In this document: positions 33,456 through 42,136 of the stretch, piece after piece | Numbering within the stretch: position 1 is the stretch's first letter | Layout: every line of letters begins with the position of its first letter | DNA from: Nocardioides halotolerans DSM 19273 | GTDB lineage: Bacteria; Actinomycetota; Actinomycetes; Propionibacteriales; Nocardioidaceae | Direction of reading: 5' to 3' | NCBI RefSeq assembly: GCF_000422805.1 | Contig: NZ_AUGT01000027.1 | Location: forward strand, 1 to 64,000 | DNA length: 64,000 bases | Notes under the pieces: generated by a model | Database searches by the model: none | What the model saw: only the letters and a program-made list of their open reading frames with translations | What the model was told of the DNA's origin: nothing | Program-made: the position numbers and the translations under genes

Positions 33456-35058
33456 GGGCGTATCTCCGGTCGTCGTGGAGGCTGTCGGATGCGTCGCCGA
33501 GCAGAGGTGCGAGGGCGGACTCGAGACGTCGAAGGTCCCGATCGGGCAGGCTGCGCCTGGTCAGGCTCTGCCCACCCAGCTCGACCCGGGCCGATCCCTG
33601 GCTCTCGACCACTCGCAGCCACCAGCGGCGGCGCGGGATGGTCAGGGAGGCGGTCAGTCCGACGAGGAGCAAGATCGCGGCGAGGAGGGCGATCTGCCGA
33701 CCGGGGTCATAAGCCACCTGGAAGTTCACGAACCGGTCGACCCGCTCGAAAGTCAGCGAGCCGCGACCGTCGGGCAGTTCGACCGTCTCGCCAGGCGCGA
33801 GGGAGATCTGGAAGGGCTTCGCGTCCACGCTCAGCTGAGTCAGGTTGCTCTTGTCGATGACGAAGACTGACTGAGGGCCGCGGTCGAGGCCGAGGTCTCC
33901 TGAGTAGCCCGTGAGCAGGATCTGGGGGTTCTGCAGGTCGGGGAACGCAGAGATGGGGGCCGCCGTACCTGTCGCGGCAGTGGGCAGGAACACACCTTCG
34001 AAGGCGAGCCCCTCGGGCTGCGCGTCTGGGGCTTTGATGACACCGCTCGAGCCATAGTTCTGGTCGGTCGGCAGGAAGACCACGGGTCCCGACGTGACCA
34101 CGTTGTCCTTGGCGTCGCGCACCGTGATGACGGGCGCATAGCCGTTGCCGGTCACGAACATCTTGGTGCCGTCAACGTTCAACGGTTCGTTGGGACGCAC
34201 GATCGTGGTCTCCGCGCCGGCCCCTGTTCCTTTGGTGACGGAGACCGTGGCGTCGAACACCAAGGGTTGCCCGAGATTGGGACCAGAGTTGGCGTACACG
34301 ACGTCGAACGCGTCGAGCGTCATGCTGAACGGCGTGAGCTCACGTAAGTCCGTCAACGTAGCCGCCGTGAACTCGTCGTACTGCGACCGGGTATTCGTGA
34401 ATCCCTGACCCTCGACGACGACCACGCGCCCCTCGAAGCCGACGAGTTTTCCGTAACCGACACCGACGAGGAGGATGAGAAGGGACAGGTGGAAGCCCAG
34501 ATTTCCCAGCTCGCGAAGATATCCCTTCTCCGCGCGGACCTCGTCGCGATCGATGTCGACACGGAAACGCGCGGCGCGCAGCGCTGAGGTGGCTGCTAGC
34601 CGCGCGTCCGAGATCCGTTCTCGTTCGATATTCCAGCTGCGGTGCTGCTCCAGACGTTCAAGACGGGGCGGCCCGGCGACCGGGCGAGCTCGGACGTTGC
34701 GCCACAACCGCAAGGACCGAGGGAGAACGCAACCCAACATGGAGACCAAGAGGAGGAGGTAGATCGCGGCGAACCAAGGGGCCGCGTAGACCTCAAACAG
34801 CCCGGCCCGGTCCAGCCACGGCCCGAGACGAGGGTGATCGACGAAGAACTGCGGGACCGCGTTCGGATCACTGGCAACCCCACGCTGAGGCAGCAGAGAC
34901 CCCGGGACCGCCGCTAGGGCGAGAAGGCAGAGCAGCGCGACAGCCGTGCGCATCGACACGAGGGTGCGCCAGGTCCAGCGCCACCATCCCCATGAGGGAC
35001 GGAGGGTGGGGTGCACCGGCACGGCGGGCACGGAAGCTCCTTGCGACGAGGACGACAT
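33442..35058 (-). CDS. resB: Cytochrome c biogenesis protein ResB
   Basis: A 538-residue protein with N-terminal helices (about 30-60, 85-110, 185-205), a large extracytoplasmic beta-rich domain (about 215-440) and a last helix near 455. The start LVSMRTAVALLCLLALAAVPGSLLPQR and NLGFHLSLLILLVGVGYGKL are typical ResB segments. It partners CcsA in System II. ATG 35058 lies only 5 bases from the BlaI-type dyad at 35064, so it is probably read from a leaderless or very short leader. Confidence 0.9.
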   Translation of the reverse strand: MSSSSQGASVPAVPVHPTLRPSWGWWRWTWRTLVSMRTAVALLCLLALAAVPGSLLPQRGVASDPNAVPQFFVDHPRLGPWLDRAGLFEVYAAPWFAAIYLLLLVSMLGCVLPRSLRLWRNVRARPVAGPPRLERLEQHRSWNIERERISDARLAATSALRAARFRVDIDRDEVRAEKGYLRELGNLGFHLSLLILLVGVGYGKLVGFEGRVVVVEGQGFTNTRSQYDEFTAATLTDLRELTPFSMTLDAFDVVYANSGPNLGQPLVFDATVSVTKGTGAGAETTIVRPNEPLNVDGTKMFVTGNGYAPVITVRDAKDNVVTSGPVVFLPTDQNYGSSGVIKAPDAQPEGLAFEGVFLPTAATGTAAPISAFPDLQNPQILLTGYSGDLGLDRGPQSVFVIDKSNLTQLSVDAKPFQISLAPGETVELPDGRGSLTFERVDRFVNFQVAYDPGRQIALLAAILLLVGLTASLTIPRRRWWLRVVESQGSARVELGGQSLTRRSLPDRDLRRLESALAPLLGDASDSLHDDRRYAHVRD

Positions 35059-35063
35059 CAGCA

Positions 35064-35081
35064 ACTACGAAGCAGGGTAGT
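35064..35081. promoter_or_regulatory. BlaI-type dyad at the resB/copC divergent promoter
   Basis: ACTAC-N8-GTAGT, a perfect five-base inverted repeat, lies between the divergent resB and copC genes. It matches the dyads at 39289 (blaI) and 42060 (tlpA/dsbA). The flank AAGCAGGGTAGTAGT is nearly repeated at the 42060 site. BlaI/MecI-family repressors bind dyads with TAC/GTA cores. Confidence 0.65.
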
Positions 35082-35132
35082 AGTTTGTTGAAGCGCTATC
35101 GAACCGGGCCATCGTTGGGAGGGAGAATCGCC

Positions 35133-35756
35133 TTGAGGACACGCAGGGTCGCCGCGACGCTAGCGGCGCTGACAGTGGTTCTCGTCCCATCGCTCGCCTC
35201 CGCCCACACCGAGCTGGTGAGGACGGATCCGAAGGACGGCTCCCGGCTCGACGTGACGCCTACGACCGTCACGCTGTATTTCAATGACGCGATCAGTCCC
35301 GAACTGTCGACGGTCTTGCTGTCGGTGGGCGACAAGGGGGATGAACGACGCAGCGTCCTTCCTGTTCGACAAGGAAGGACGCCCTCGACGCTCACGGCCA
35401 CTGTGCCGCCGGAGGCGCTCCCCGAGGGTCGGGCCGGCACCGTCTGGCTAACTACCTATCGCGTGACGTCCCGAGACGGCCATGCCGTCGAAGGGTCTAT
35501 AGCCTTTCGCGCACCGGCTGCGGACGGATCGGACGAAGACCCGGCGGCGGCGCCCACGACCCCGGGTCAGTCGTCACCCACGCTGAGTCCTCAGCCCAGC
35601 AGCTCGCCGCAGTCAGTACCCGAGGCGGTTGACGGACCGACTGCGACGACAAGCACGACGACCTCCACGCTGGTGATCGGCGGCATCACCCTGCTAGGCG
35701 TCGCGACCGGCTGTGGTTGGTTGATCCGAGCCCGACGCCGCTCTTTCGACTCGTGA
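35133..35756 (+). CDS. copC: CopC-domain copper-binding exported protein
   Basis: A 207-residue protein: signal peptide ending ...SLASA with mature His1 in HTELVRTDPKDGSRL, the CopC beta-barrel (about 25-125) with the second His in VTSRDGHAVEGSIAFR, a Ser/Thr/Pro linker and a C-terminal transmembrane anchor. N-terminal His plus the DGH motif is the Cu(II) site of CopC. The likely start is TTG 35133, with GGAGGGAG nine bases upstream. It precedes and overlaps the copD-ctaG fusion. Confidence 0.88.
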   Translation: MRTRRVAATLAALTVVLVPSLASAHTELVRTDPKDGSRLDVTPTTVTLYFNDAISPELSTVLLSVGDKGDERRSVLPVRQGRTPSTLTATVPPEALPEGRAGTVWLTTYRVTSRDGHAVEGSIAFRAPAADGSDEDPAAAPTTPGQSSPTLSPQPSSSPQSVPEAVDGPTATTSTTTSTLVIGGITLLGVATGCGWLIRARRRSFDS

Positions 35757-37768
35757 GGCAGCGCGGCCTGGCGTTCGCGCTTGTCGCGGTGGCGCCGGCA
35801 ACCGCCATCGGACTGCTCCTGGTCACAGGCGGCCTCGGCCCTGGCCTTCCGGGGCTCCCGGACCCGGGCCGGGTCACGCGGATCGGCCTACCGTTCACTC
35901 AGGCGCTCCGCGACCTGGCGGCGATGGCAACTGTGGGAATGCTGGTCCTCGCGGTGGCCTGCGTGTGGGCACCGGACGGCATGCGGGCCGGACGACTTCA
36001 TGGACCCTCTCGACGGCTGGTCGACCTCGCGGGCCGGATCGCTCTGCTGTGGGCGGGACTCGGGATGGCGCTGATCGCTCTCACATTTTCCGACGTCTCC
36101 GGATCGGCGTTCGGCACGGCCGGGTTCGTCGACCAGGTGCTGTTCTTCGCGCACGACTACGAGCTGGGGCAGTACCTGCTCTGGAGTTCCGTGCTGGCCA
36201 TGAGCGCAGGTCTGCTCGCACTGACGGCCGCCAGCGTCCGCGTGGCCGGTCTGGCGGCCGTCATCGCTATGGCAGCTTTGTGGCCCATGGCGCTGAACGC
36301 GCACGGCGCAGGGACGCTCCGCCACGACCTCGCTGTCGACGCGCAGGCCGCGCACCTACTCGGTGTGGCCGTGTGGGCGGGTGGCTTGTTCGGTCTCGTT
36401 GTGGTCCGGGGTTCTTTGGGAGACCGGCTGGGGGCCGCGGTGCGCCGCTACTCCTCTCTCGCCGGCTGGTGCTTTGCGCTGGTGGCCGTGGCCGGTGTTG
36501 CCGGGGCAGTGATCCGGATCGAGCGTCCGGCGGCGTTGGCCTCGGACTACGGGGTGTTGCTCCTTCTCAAGATTGCGGCCGCGGCTCTGCTTGGCCTGCT
36601 CGGGCTCCAGCACCGGCGTCGGATGGCTGGTCTCATCGAGTCCCGGGGGGCAGCCGTCTTCCGTCGGATGGTTGTCGTGGAGGCGGTTGTAATGGCCGCG
36701 GCCGCCGGAACTGCCGTGGCCCTCAACCGCACACCTCCGCCCGCGTCGTCGGACGCACGCATCGTCGACGGCGCCGAAGACTTCCTCGGCTACCCAGTGC
36801 CGGATCGCCTCCACGCGGTCGACTGGTTCACCGCGTGGCAGGTCGATGGATTCTGGCTGCCTGTCGCGCTGGTGGGCGTTCTCCTGTACGTCGCGGGAGC
36901 GATGCGTCTGCGCCGACGTGGCGACCGCTGGCCGGTTGGTCGCACCATCGCATGGGTATTGGGATGGACTCTGTTTGTGTGGGCAACCAGTGGCGCTCCC
37001 GGCGCGTACGGCCGAGTCCTGTTCAGCATGCACATGGTCCAGCACATGACTATTGCCACCACCGTCCCGGTGCTGCTCGTCCTCGGCGCTCCTGTCACCT
37101 TGGCGTTGCGGACCCTTCGGCGGAGAGCGGACGGCTCGATGGGGCCGCGGGAGTGGACTCTCGCGATAGTGCACTCTCCTGTGTCCCAGTTGTTGTCGCA
37201 TCCGCTGGTCGCGGCCGGCAACTTCATCGTGAGCTTGGTCGTCTTCTACTACAGCGGACTGTTCCCGCTTGCGCTCGAGACGCATACCGGCCATGTGTTG
37301 ATGACCGCCCACTTCCTCGTATCGGGCTATTTCTTTGCGGGATGCTTGGTCGGGATCGATCCTGGGCTGCGCCAGCCGGACTACCCACTCCGAGTGCTCA
37401 TGGTCATGGTGACGTTCGGCTTCCACTCACTGTTCTCAGTCACCCTGATGGCCAGCTCACGGATCCTTGCCGAGGGCTGGTTCGTCAGTGTCCGACCCTC
37501 GTGGGCGGCCTCGCTCGCCGATGACCAGTACCTCGGCGCGTCACTGGGCTGGGCCCTGGGCGACTACCCGCTCGCGTTGCTGGCAGGTTTGCTCGTGTTT
37601 TCGTGGGTCCGATCTGACCAGCTCGATGGAGCGCGGTTCGACCGCCAGGAGGAACGGGACGGCGGTCGTCAGTTGGCGGCTTACAACGCCTATCTGTCAG
37701 GCCTCGGTCCGGGACGAACGGGTACGTCGGCGCACGACCCCCGCGGCGAGCAGCCCGGCGATTCCTAG
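35753..37768 (+). CDS. CopD-CtaG fusion: copper import / cytochrome oxidase assembly protein
   Basis: A 671-residue membrane protein of two domains. The N-terminal part (about 45-330) is CopD-like with FAHDYELGQYLLW, LNAHGAG and AHLLGVAVWAGGLFGL. The C-terminal part (about 355-610) is a caa3-type CtaG domain with FSMHMVQHM, HFLVSGYFFAG and FGFHSLFSVTLM. CopD moves copper inward; CtaG delivers copper to cytochrome oxidase. Such fusions are known in actinobacteria. GTG 35753 overlaps the copC stop. Its last 72 bases overlap the convergent lnt gene. Confidence 0.88.
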   Translation: MRQRGLAFALVAVAPATAIGLLLVTGGLGPGLPGLPDPGRVTRIGLPFTQALRDLAAMATVGMLVLAVACVWAPDGMRAGRLHGPSRRLVDLAGRIALLWAGLGMALIALTFSDVSGSAFGTAGFVDQVLFFAHDYELGQYLLWSSVLAMSAGLLALTAASVRVAGLAAVIAMAALWPMALNAHGAGTLRHDLAVDAQAAHLLGVAVWAGGLFGLVVVRGSLGDRLGAAVRRYSSLAGWCFALVAVAGVAGAVIRIERPAALASDYGVLLLLKIAAAALLGLLGLQHRRRMAGLIESRGAAVFRRMVVVEAVVMAAAAGTAVALNRTPPPASSDARIVDGAEDFLGYPVPDRLHAVDWFTAWQVDGFWLPVALVGVLLYVAGAMRLRRRGDRWPVGRTIAWVLGWTLFVWATSGAPGAYGRVLFSMHMVQHMTIATTVPVLLVLGAPVTLALRTLRRRADGSMGPREWTLAIVHSPVSQLLSHPLVAAGNFIVSLVVFYYSGLFPLALETHTGHVLMTAHFLVSGYFFAGCLVGIDPGLRQPDYPLRVLMVMVTFGFHSLFSVTLMASSRILAEGWFVSVRPSWAASLADDQYLGASLGWALGDYPLALLAGLLVFSWVRSDQLDGARFDRQEERDGGRQLAAYNAYLSGLGPGRTGTSAHDPRGEQPGDS

Positions 37769-39259
37769 CGCGACAGCGCTGCGTGCGGGCCAGGGCCCGA
37801 GTGTCACCGCCAGGGTGCGCCGGTCGGACACTGGAACCTCCACCACGTCGCTTCCGGTCGCTCGCACCGGCAGCCGCGACAGCACGGTTCCGTCCGGACC
37901 GATAGCGCCGGAGACGCCATTGACCGATGCCACCACAACCGACCGGCCAGTCTCCAAAGCGCGGACCCGGCTGATTGCCCACTGCTGCTCCAGCTGCGCA
38001 GTTCCGAGAAACATCGCGTTGCTGGTCTGAACGGTGACGAGGTCGGCGCCCCGCAGAACTTGAGGCCCGATGACGTCGTCGTAGGCGACGTCGAAGCACA
38101 GCGCGTCCGCGACGGCCAACCCTCCTATGTTCAGTGGCGCGGCATCGGAGCCAGGGATCATGTCGCGCCGGATCTCGGCGACGCGGGAGGAGATCCGTTC
38201 GGCCAACGATCGGAACGGTACGTACTCGCCGAACGGCACCAGGTGTTGCTTGGTGTATCGGTCCGCCGAACCGTCGCTGGTCCACACGATGCCCTGGTTG
38301 AGTGCCCGGTCGGCGCGATCTGTGTCCACGATCGAGCCGATCACGATCGGAACCTCCGCCGCGGCAAGTGCGGTGACTATCCCGCTCTGAGCCTCCACGT
38401 CCCGGATCGGATCGACTGCGGTGGCGTTCTCCGGCCAGAGGATGAAGTCCGGCTGGGCAATGCCACCGGCCCTGGCCCGCGTCATCAGGCCTCGGGTCTC
38501 CTCGACGTGGTTGCGGGTGACCTCGCGGTGGAACGCGGAGAGCCGGTTTCCGGCCCCCGGGACACCACCTTGGACCACGCCGACCTGTGCGGTCTCTGCA
38601 AGGGGAGAAGCTGGCAGGACCGCCCCCGCTGAGGCGGGAGTCACGGCGAGCAGCCAGGGCGCCATCAGCGCCAGCAGGCCGCTGGGCCTTCGCGTAGGAC
38701 TAAGGACCATAAAGGCCAAGGTGCATCCCATGAGAGCCACCAGAAAGCTGACGCCGGTCACTCCCACCCAGCTCAACGTCGGGGCCCAGGCCGTATCCAC
38801 GACTCCGAAGCCGAGCCGGCCCCAGGGCATGCCACCCAAGGGCCAGGTGCTGCGCAGTTGCTCGGCGGCCGTCCACAGCAGCGCGCACCACAGGGGCCAG
38901 CCCCGTAGGTGTGCGACCCATCGGAACGCGATCGCCAAGATCGAGAACCAGACCGCTTGGACGAAGGTAAGAATGACCCAGGCTCCGGGCCCGATGGAGG
39001 ACCAGAGCCACCACAGCACCGGCCCCATAAAGGCCAGCCCGAAAAGCGTGCCGGTCAGCAGTGTGGCGGTTCTGGAGCCATGGCGGACGCCCACGACGAG
39101 CAAACCAATGCCGACCGGGGCCAGGTAGGGCAACGTCCACGGCTCGAACGCCGCCGCGGTAGCCAGACCCCCAACAACCCCGCACAAGGCCGATACCGCT
39201 ATGGGGGCTTTGGCTCTGGCGGACCTGGCTTTGGCGACGGCGCGACCAGGTGATGTCAT
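37697..39259 (-). CDS. lnt: Apolipoprotein N-acyltransferase
   Basis: A 520-residue enzyme that adds the third acyl chain to lipoproteins. Six to seven N-terminal helices precede a nitrilase-type domain with its catalytic set: Glu in the first active-site loop (PDFILWPENAT region), Lys in YTKQHLVPFGEYVPF and Cys in DALCFDVAYDD. ATG 39259 is divergent from blaI, with the BlaI dyad between. Its 3' end overlaps copD-ctaG by 72 bases on the opposite strand. Confidence 0.9.
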   Translation of the reverse strand: MTSPGRAVAKARSARAKAPIAVSALCGVVGGLATAAAFEPWTLPYLAPVGIGLLVVGVRHGSRTATLLTGTLFGLAFMGPVLWWLWSSIGPGAWVILTFVQAVWFSILAIAFRWVAHLRGWPLWCALLWTAAEQLRSTWPLGGMPWGRLGFGVVDTAWAPTLSWVGVTGVSFLVALMGCTLAFMVLSPTRRPSGLLALMAPWLLAVTPASAGAVLPASPLAETAQVGVVQGGVPGAGNRLSAFHREVTRNHVEETRGLMTRARAGGIAQPDFILWPENATAVDPIRDVEAQSGIVTALAAAEVPIVIGSIVDTDRADRALNQGIVWTSDGSADRYTKQHLVPFGEYVPFRSLAERISSRVAEIRRDMIPGSDAAPLNIGGLAVADALCFDVAYDDVIGPQVLRGADLVTVQTSNAMFLGTAQLEQQWAISRVRALETGRSVVVASVNGVSGAIGPDGTVLSRLPVRATGSDVVEVPVSDRRTLAVTLGPWPARSAVALGIAGLLAAGVVRRRTRSSRTEA

Positions 39260-39288
39260 GGCTGCTGGTCCTCGAGTCACTGAGGTAT

Positions 39289-39304
39289 CTACTATGCCGG
39301 GTAG
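39289..39304. promoter_or_regulatory. BlaI-type dyad at the lnt/blaI divergent promoter
   Basis: CTAC-N8-GTAG at 39289-39304 covers the ATG 39294 of blaI and lies 30 bases from the lnt start. It is the expected autoregulatory site and has the same spacing as the dyads at 35064 and 42060. Confidence 0.6.
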
Positions 39305-39692
39305 GAGCAAGCGAGGAGTTTTGGTGAAGTCGCTGGGTCAGCTCGAAGCGGTCGTGATGCAACGACTCTGGGATGCCTCCGAGCCTTTGTCTGTGCGCGT
39401 GGTTCTGGAGGACCTTCGGCGCGAGCGTGCAATCGCCTACACGACCGTGATGACGGTCCTTGACAACCTGTACGCCAAGGGCCTGGTACGGCGCCACAAG
39501 GACGGGCGGGCCTTCGTCTACGAGGCCGAACAGAGCCGGGCGGCGTACACCTCCGCACTCCTCGATGACGTGTTGGACAGCACCGGGGACAGGCGTGCGG
39601 CGCTCTTGCACTTCCTGGGCCGACTGGACGAGGACACCCGGGCAGACCTGCGCGGAGCGCTCGGCCAGACCGATGACGGGTCGGCGCGATGA
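39294..39692 (+). CDS. blaI: BlaI/MecI-family repressor
   Basis: About 132 residues from ATG 39294 (leaderless) or 122 from GTG 39324, which has GGAG upstream. The winged helix reads LGQLEAVVMQRLWDASEPLSVRVVLEDL, then AIAYTTVMTVLDNLYAKGLVRRHKDGRAFVYEA, which is diagnostic of the family. The C-terminal helices carry the dimerisation and protease-cleavage region. Its stop overlaps the M56 peptidase gene (ATGA), the usual pairing in which the protease inactivates the repressor. Confidence 0.9.
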   Translation: MPGRSKRGVLVKSLGQLEAVVMQRLWDASEPLSVRVVLEDLRRERAIAYTTVMTVLDNLYAKGLVRRHKDGRAFVYEAEQSRAAYTSALLDDVLDSTGDRRAALLHFLGRLDEDTRADLRGALGQTDDGSAR

Positions 39693-40690
39693 TCACGCTA
39701 TTGCTGCTGGGCTTCACGCTTCTGGTCTTTGGGTTCGCGAGGTTGCTCGTGCGATCAGACTGGGCGGCGCGAGCTCCGGCATGGGGGATCTGGGTCTGGC
39801 AGACGACCAGCGTCTCGGCGGCAATCTCCCTTGTCTTGGCTGGAGTCGTTGTCGCCGTGCCCGCGACGCCATTGCGTGATGAGTTCGCTGCGCTGTTGCG
39901 CTCCTGCTCCCACGCGTTGGCGGAGCACTACGAGGCGCCGGGCGGCCTCGCCGCGGCGACCGTCGGCCTCACCGTCAGCGTGGCCATCGCGATGCGTTTC
40001 GGCCTTCTGACAGTGAATGAACTGCGTATCGCGCGTCGACGTCGTACCGGGCAGCGACAGGCGCTGGCCCTCGTAGGCGTCACGGACCCGAGAGGCTTCG
40101 ATGTCGTCGAGCACAACGTCGCCCTTGTCTACTGCCTCCCAGGGCGGTCCAACACGGTCGTCGTCACACGCGGAGCAATGAACACACTGTCGTCGCACCA
40201 GCTTGACCTGGTGCTCGCACATGAGCGACGTCACCTGCGGGTGCGGCATCATCTGGCGCTGAGTCTGGCCGCGGCTTTGTCGCGTACTTTCTACGGCGTC
40301 GGAGTGTTCGGCCTCGCTCACCAACAGATCGGGGCCCTGGCTGAGATGCAGGCCGATGACGCAGTGCGCCACATCTCGGATCGGCAAGACCTCGCCCGAG
40401 CCTTGGTCGCGCTCTCGCCGATGCCAGTCGGTCCCGCCTTGGGAGCAAGCGGCTCTGCCCCGCGACAGCGCTGCGAGGCCGCTGCGCGAATTGAGCGACT
40501 GAGTCGGTCGACGGTTCCTATGCGCAGGCCGCGGTTCGTGTTTGCTGCCACCTTGGGAGCGCTGGTGCTCGCGGCGCCCGTCGCTCTGGCTCTGAGCCCT
40601 GCCGTTGAGGGCACCTGCTGCTCGACGCCAGTCGCGAGCTCAACTTCGGCTCACGGCCAGGGGTTTGGCGAGCACCCCTCCAAGCCGTAG
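39689..40690 (+). CDS. M56-family membrane metallopeptidase (BlaR1-like, no sensor domain)
   Basis: A 333-residue membrane protease. Four transmembrane helices are predicted, with the cytosolic zinc motif HERRH (His178, Glu179, His182) in VLAHERRHLRVRHH and a downstream Glu in GALAEMQADD. Unlike BlaR1 there is no penicillin-binding domain; the C-terminus is only a short tail with a vicinal Cys pair (GTCCSTP) and a His. The Cys pair outside the membrane could sense copper or redox state (inference). The last 40 bases overlap the convergent DUF3152 gene. Confidence 0.85.
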   Translation: MITLLLLGFTLLVFGFARLLVRSDWAARAPAWGIWVWQTTSVSAAISLVLAGVVVAVPATPLRDEFAALLRSCSHALAEHYEAPGGLAAATVGLTVSVAIAMRFGLLTVNELRIARRRRTGQRQALALVGVTDPRGFDVVEHNVALVYCLPGRSNTVVVTRGAMNTLSSHQLDLVLAHERRHLRVRHHLALSLAAALSRTFYGVGVFGLAHQQIGALAEMQADDAVRHISDRQDLARALVALSPMPVGPALGASGSAPRQRCEAAARIERLSRSTVPMRRPRFVFAATLGALVLAAPVALALSPAVEGTCCSTPVASSTSAHGQGFGEHPSKP

Positions 40691-41457
40691 GTCTGCTGCA
40701 TCATCACCGGCGCGGGTTCGCCTGGACCGGGGCACGTCACATGGGCATGCCCCAGCGCGTGACCGACCTCGTGGTTGACCAAGTAGCGACGGTACTGCAG
40801 CAGGTCGCCCTCATAGTCGGGAATTCCTTCCGCCCAGCGCAACGCGTTCAGGACGACCAATGCTCCGTTGCGGCACGAAACCTGTCCCTGTGTGTCAAGG
40901 GGAGCGCACAGCTCGTCGGTCGTGCCTGGCGAGGCAACTAGCACCCGTACGTCCGGGTCGCTCGCAACTCGCCCCAGCACGTGGTCGCCCTCGGAGGTCC
41001 ACCCCCGCGAATCGGCGAGCGTGGCGTCGACGAAGCCAGCCACGGCTCGCGGCCGAAGTGGCAGACCGGACTCAAGCTCGACGGTGTAAGAGATGGCCTC
41101 GACGGCCTCTGGCGCCTCGCCGCTGGCCGCAACGACAGCAAAGGTGCCGGGTCCGTCATCGGGGATGGGTGGAGCGGAGGGCTTCGGTCTTGGAGTGAGG
41201 CTCGGGGTCGGCCTCGGGCGCTCAGTTAGTGACGACGCCGGGCTGGGCTCGTTTGGGGGTCGCGTCTCAACAAGCACGGACGCGGCGGCGCGTGGTTTGT
41301 CGCCGGCGCCCGTCCCAGGTCCAGTGGATGTCCCGGCTCCTCCTGTGAGGAGCAGTACCACACCGGCGGCGCCAAGGGTGCCGGCCAGTGATAGCGCCCC
41401 GACTGTCAGATGGTTCCACCGGCGACGCGAGGCTCGGTGCCGCCCTTGCGGCACCAC
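40651..41457 (-). CDS. DUF3152 putative zinc metalloprotease, membrane-anchored
   Basis: A 268-residue protein: basic N-terminus, one signal-anchor helix (about 17-40), a Pro/Thr linker and a DUF3152 domain ending with the zinc motif HEVGHALGHAH and CPGPGEPAPVMMQQT and the terminal GCSPNPWP. The family is actinobacterial and resembles metzincin-like proteases. GTG 41457 overlaps the stop of the thioredoxin-like gene, so the two are co-transcribed. Confidence 0.8.
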   Translation of the reverse strand: MVPQGRHRASRRRWNHLTVGALSLAGTLGAAGVVLLLTGGAGTSTGPGTGAGDKPRAAASVLVETRPPNEPSPASSLTERPRPTPSLTPRPKPSAPPIPDDGPGTFAVVAASGEAPEAVEAISYTVELESGLPLRPRAVAGFVDATLADSRGWTSEGDHVLGRVASDPDVRVLVASPGTTDELCAPLDTQGQVSCRNGALVVLNALRWAEGIPDYEGDLLQYRRYLVNHEVGHALGHAHVTCPGPGEPAPVMMQQTYGLEGCSPNPWP

Positions 41458-42050
41458 TACTCGTCGCTCTCCGCCAGCACGTCTTCGACCAGGCCGCGCA
41501 AGGTCGGCTCGCTGACCTGCCCCACGACGCGGGCGGCGATCTGGCGGTCACGGTCGAGAACGACCGTCATGGGCACCGCCATGGTGCTCAGCTCCCCCCC
41601 GAAGGCGAGTGACGCCGCGGGGGAGTCTTTTGACGTGAGGCTCGGGTACGGGATGTCGAAGCGCTTCTCGAAGGCGAGTGCGGCCGCATCGTTGTCGCGC
41701 ACGTTGAGTCCAAGAAACTGCACGCCTTGGTCTTCGAACGCGTTCGCGACCTCACGCAGGGCGGGTGCCTCGACCCGGCACGGGCCGCACCACGAGCCCC
41801 ACACATTGACCACCGCGACATCTCCATCGAGGTCGTCTGCGGCAATGACGCCGCCGTCAAGAAGGGTGCCCGAGAAATCGTCGACGCCTACCCGATCCTC
41901 GGGGGCGTACCGCTGGATCGTGCCCTCGCCTGACTCGTCGCTAGTGATGCCACCATCGATCTCTGTCTGACCGCCAACCGAGCAAGCGGCGGTAGACGTG
42001 AGAAGTAGGCAGACGACTATGCGGGTCGCGACGGCCTTCGGGCTGTCCAC
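41457..42050 (-). CDS. TlpA/ResA-like thioredoxin lipoprotein
   Basis: A 197-residue lipoprotein from GTG 42050: lipobox TAAC (Cys23), then a thioredoxin fold with WGSWCGPC (Cys88, Cys91) and a cis-Pro in AVPMTVVLD. ResA-type proteins reduce apocytochrome c before haem attachment, which fits the ResB/CcsA/CcdA genes nearby. The start lies 10 bases from the BlaI-type dyad, suggesting a leaderless transcript. Confidence 0.88.
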   Translation of the reverse strand: MDSPKAVATRIVVCLLLTSTAACSVGGQTEIDGGITSDESGEGTIQRYAPEDRVGVDDFSGTLLDGGVIAADDLDGDVAVVNVWGSWCGPCRVEAPALREVANAFEDQGVQFLGLNVRDNDAAALAFEKRFDIPYPSLTSKDSPAASLAFGGELSTMAVPMTVVLDRDRQIAARVVGQVSEPTLRGLVEDVLAESDE

Positions 42051-42059
42051 CAACCAGAC

Positions 42060-42077
42060 ACTACTATTCTGCTTAGT
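42060..42077. promoter_or_regulatory. BlaI-type dyad at the tlpA/dsbA divergent promoter
   Basis: ACTAC-N8-TTAGT, one mismatch from the 35064 dyad. On the minus strand AAGCAGAATAGTAGT differs from AAGCAGGGTAGTAGT at 35071 by two bases. It lies between the divergent TlpA-like and DsbA-like genes. Confidence 0.6.
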
Positions 42078-42136
42078 ACAAGGCGGACGCCACGTCTTTT
42101 CGCGTCCGCAGCAGCCCGATCTCCGGAGGAGCAAGA

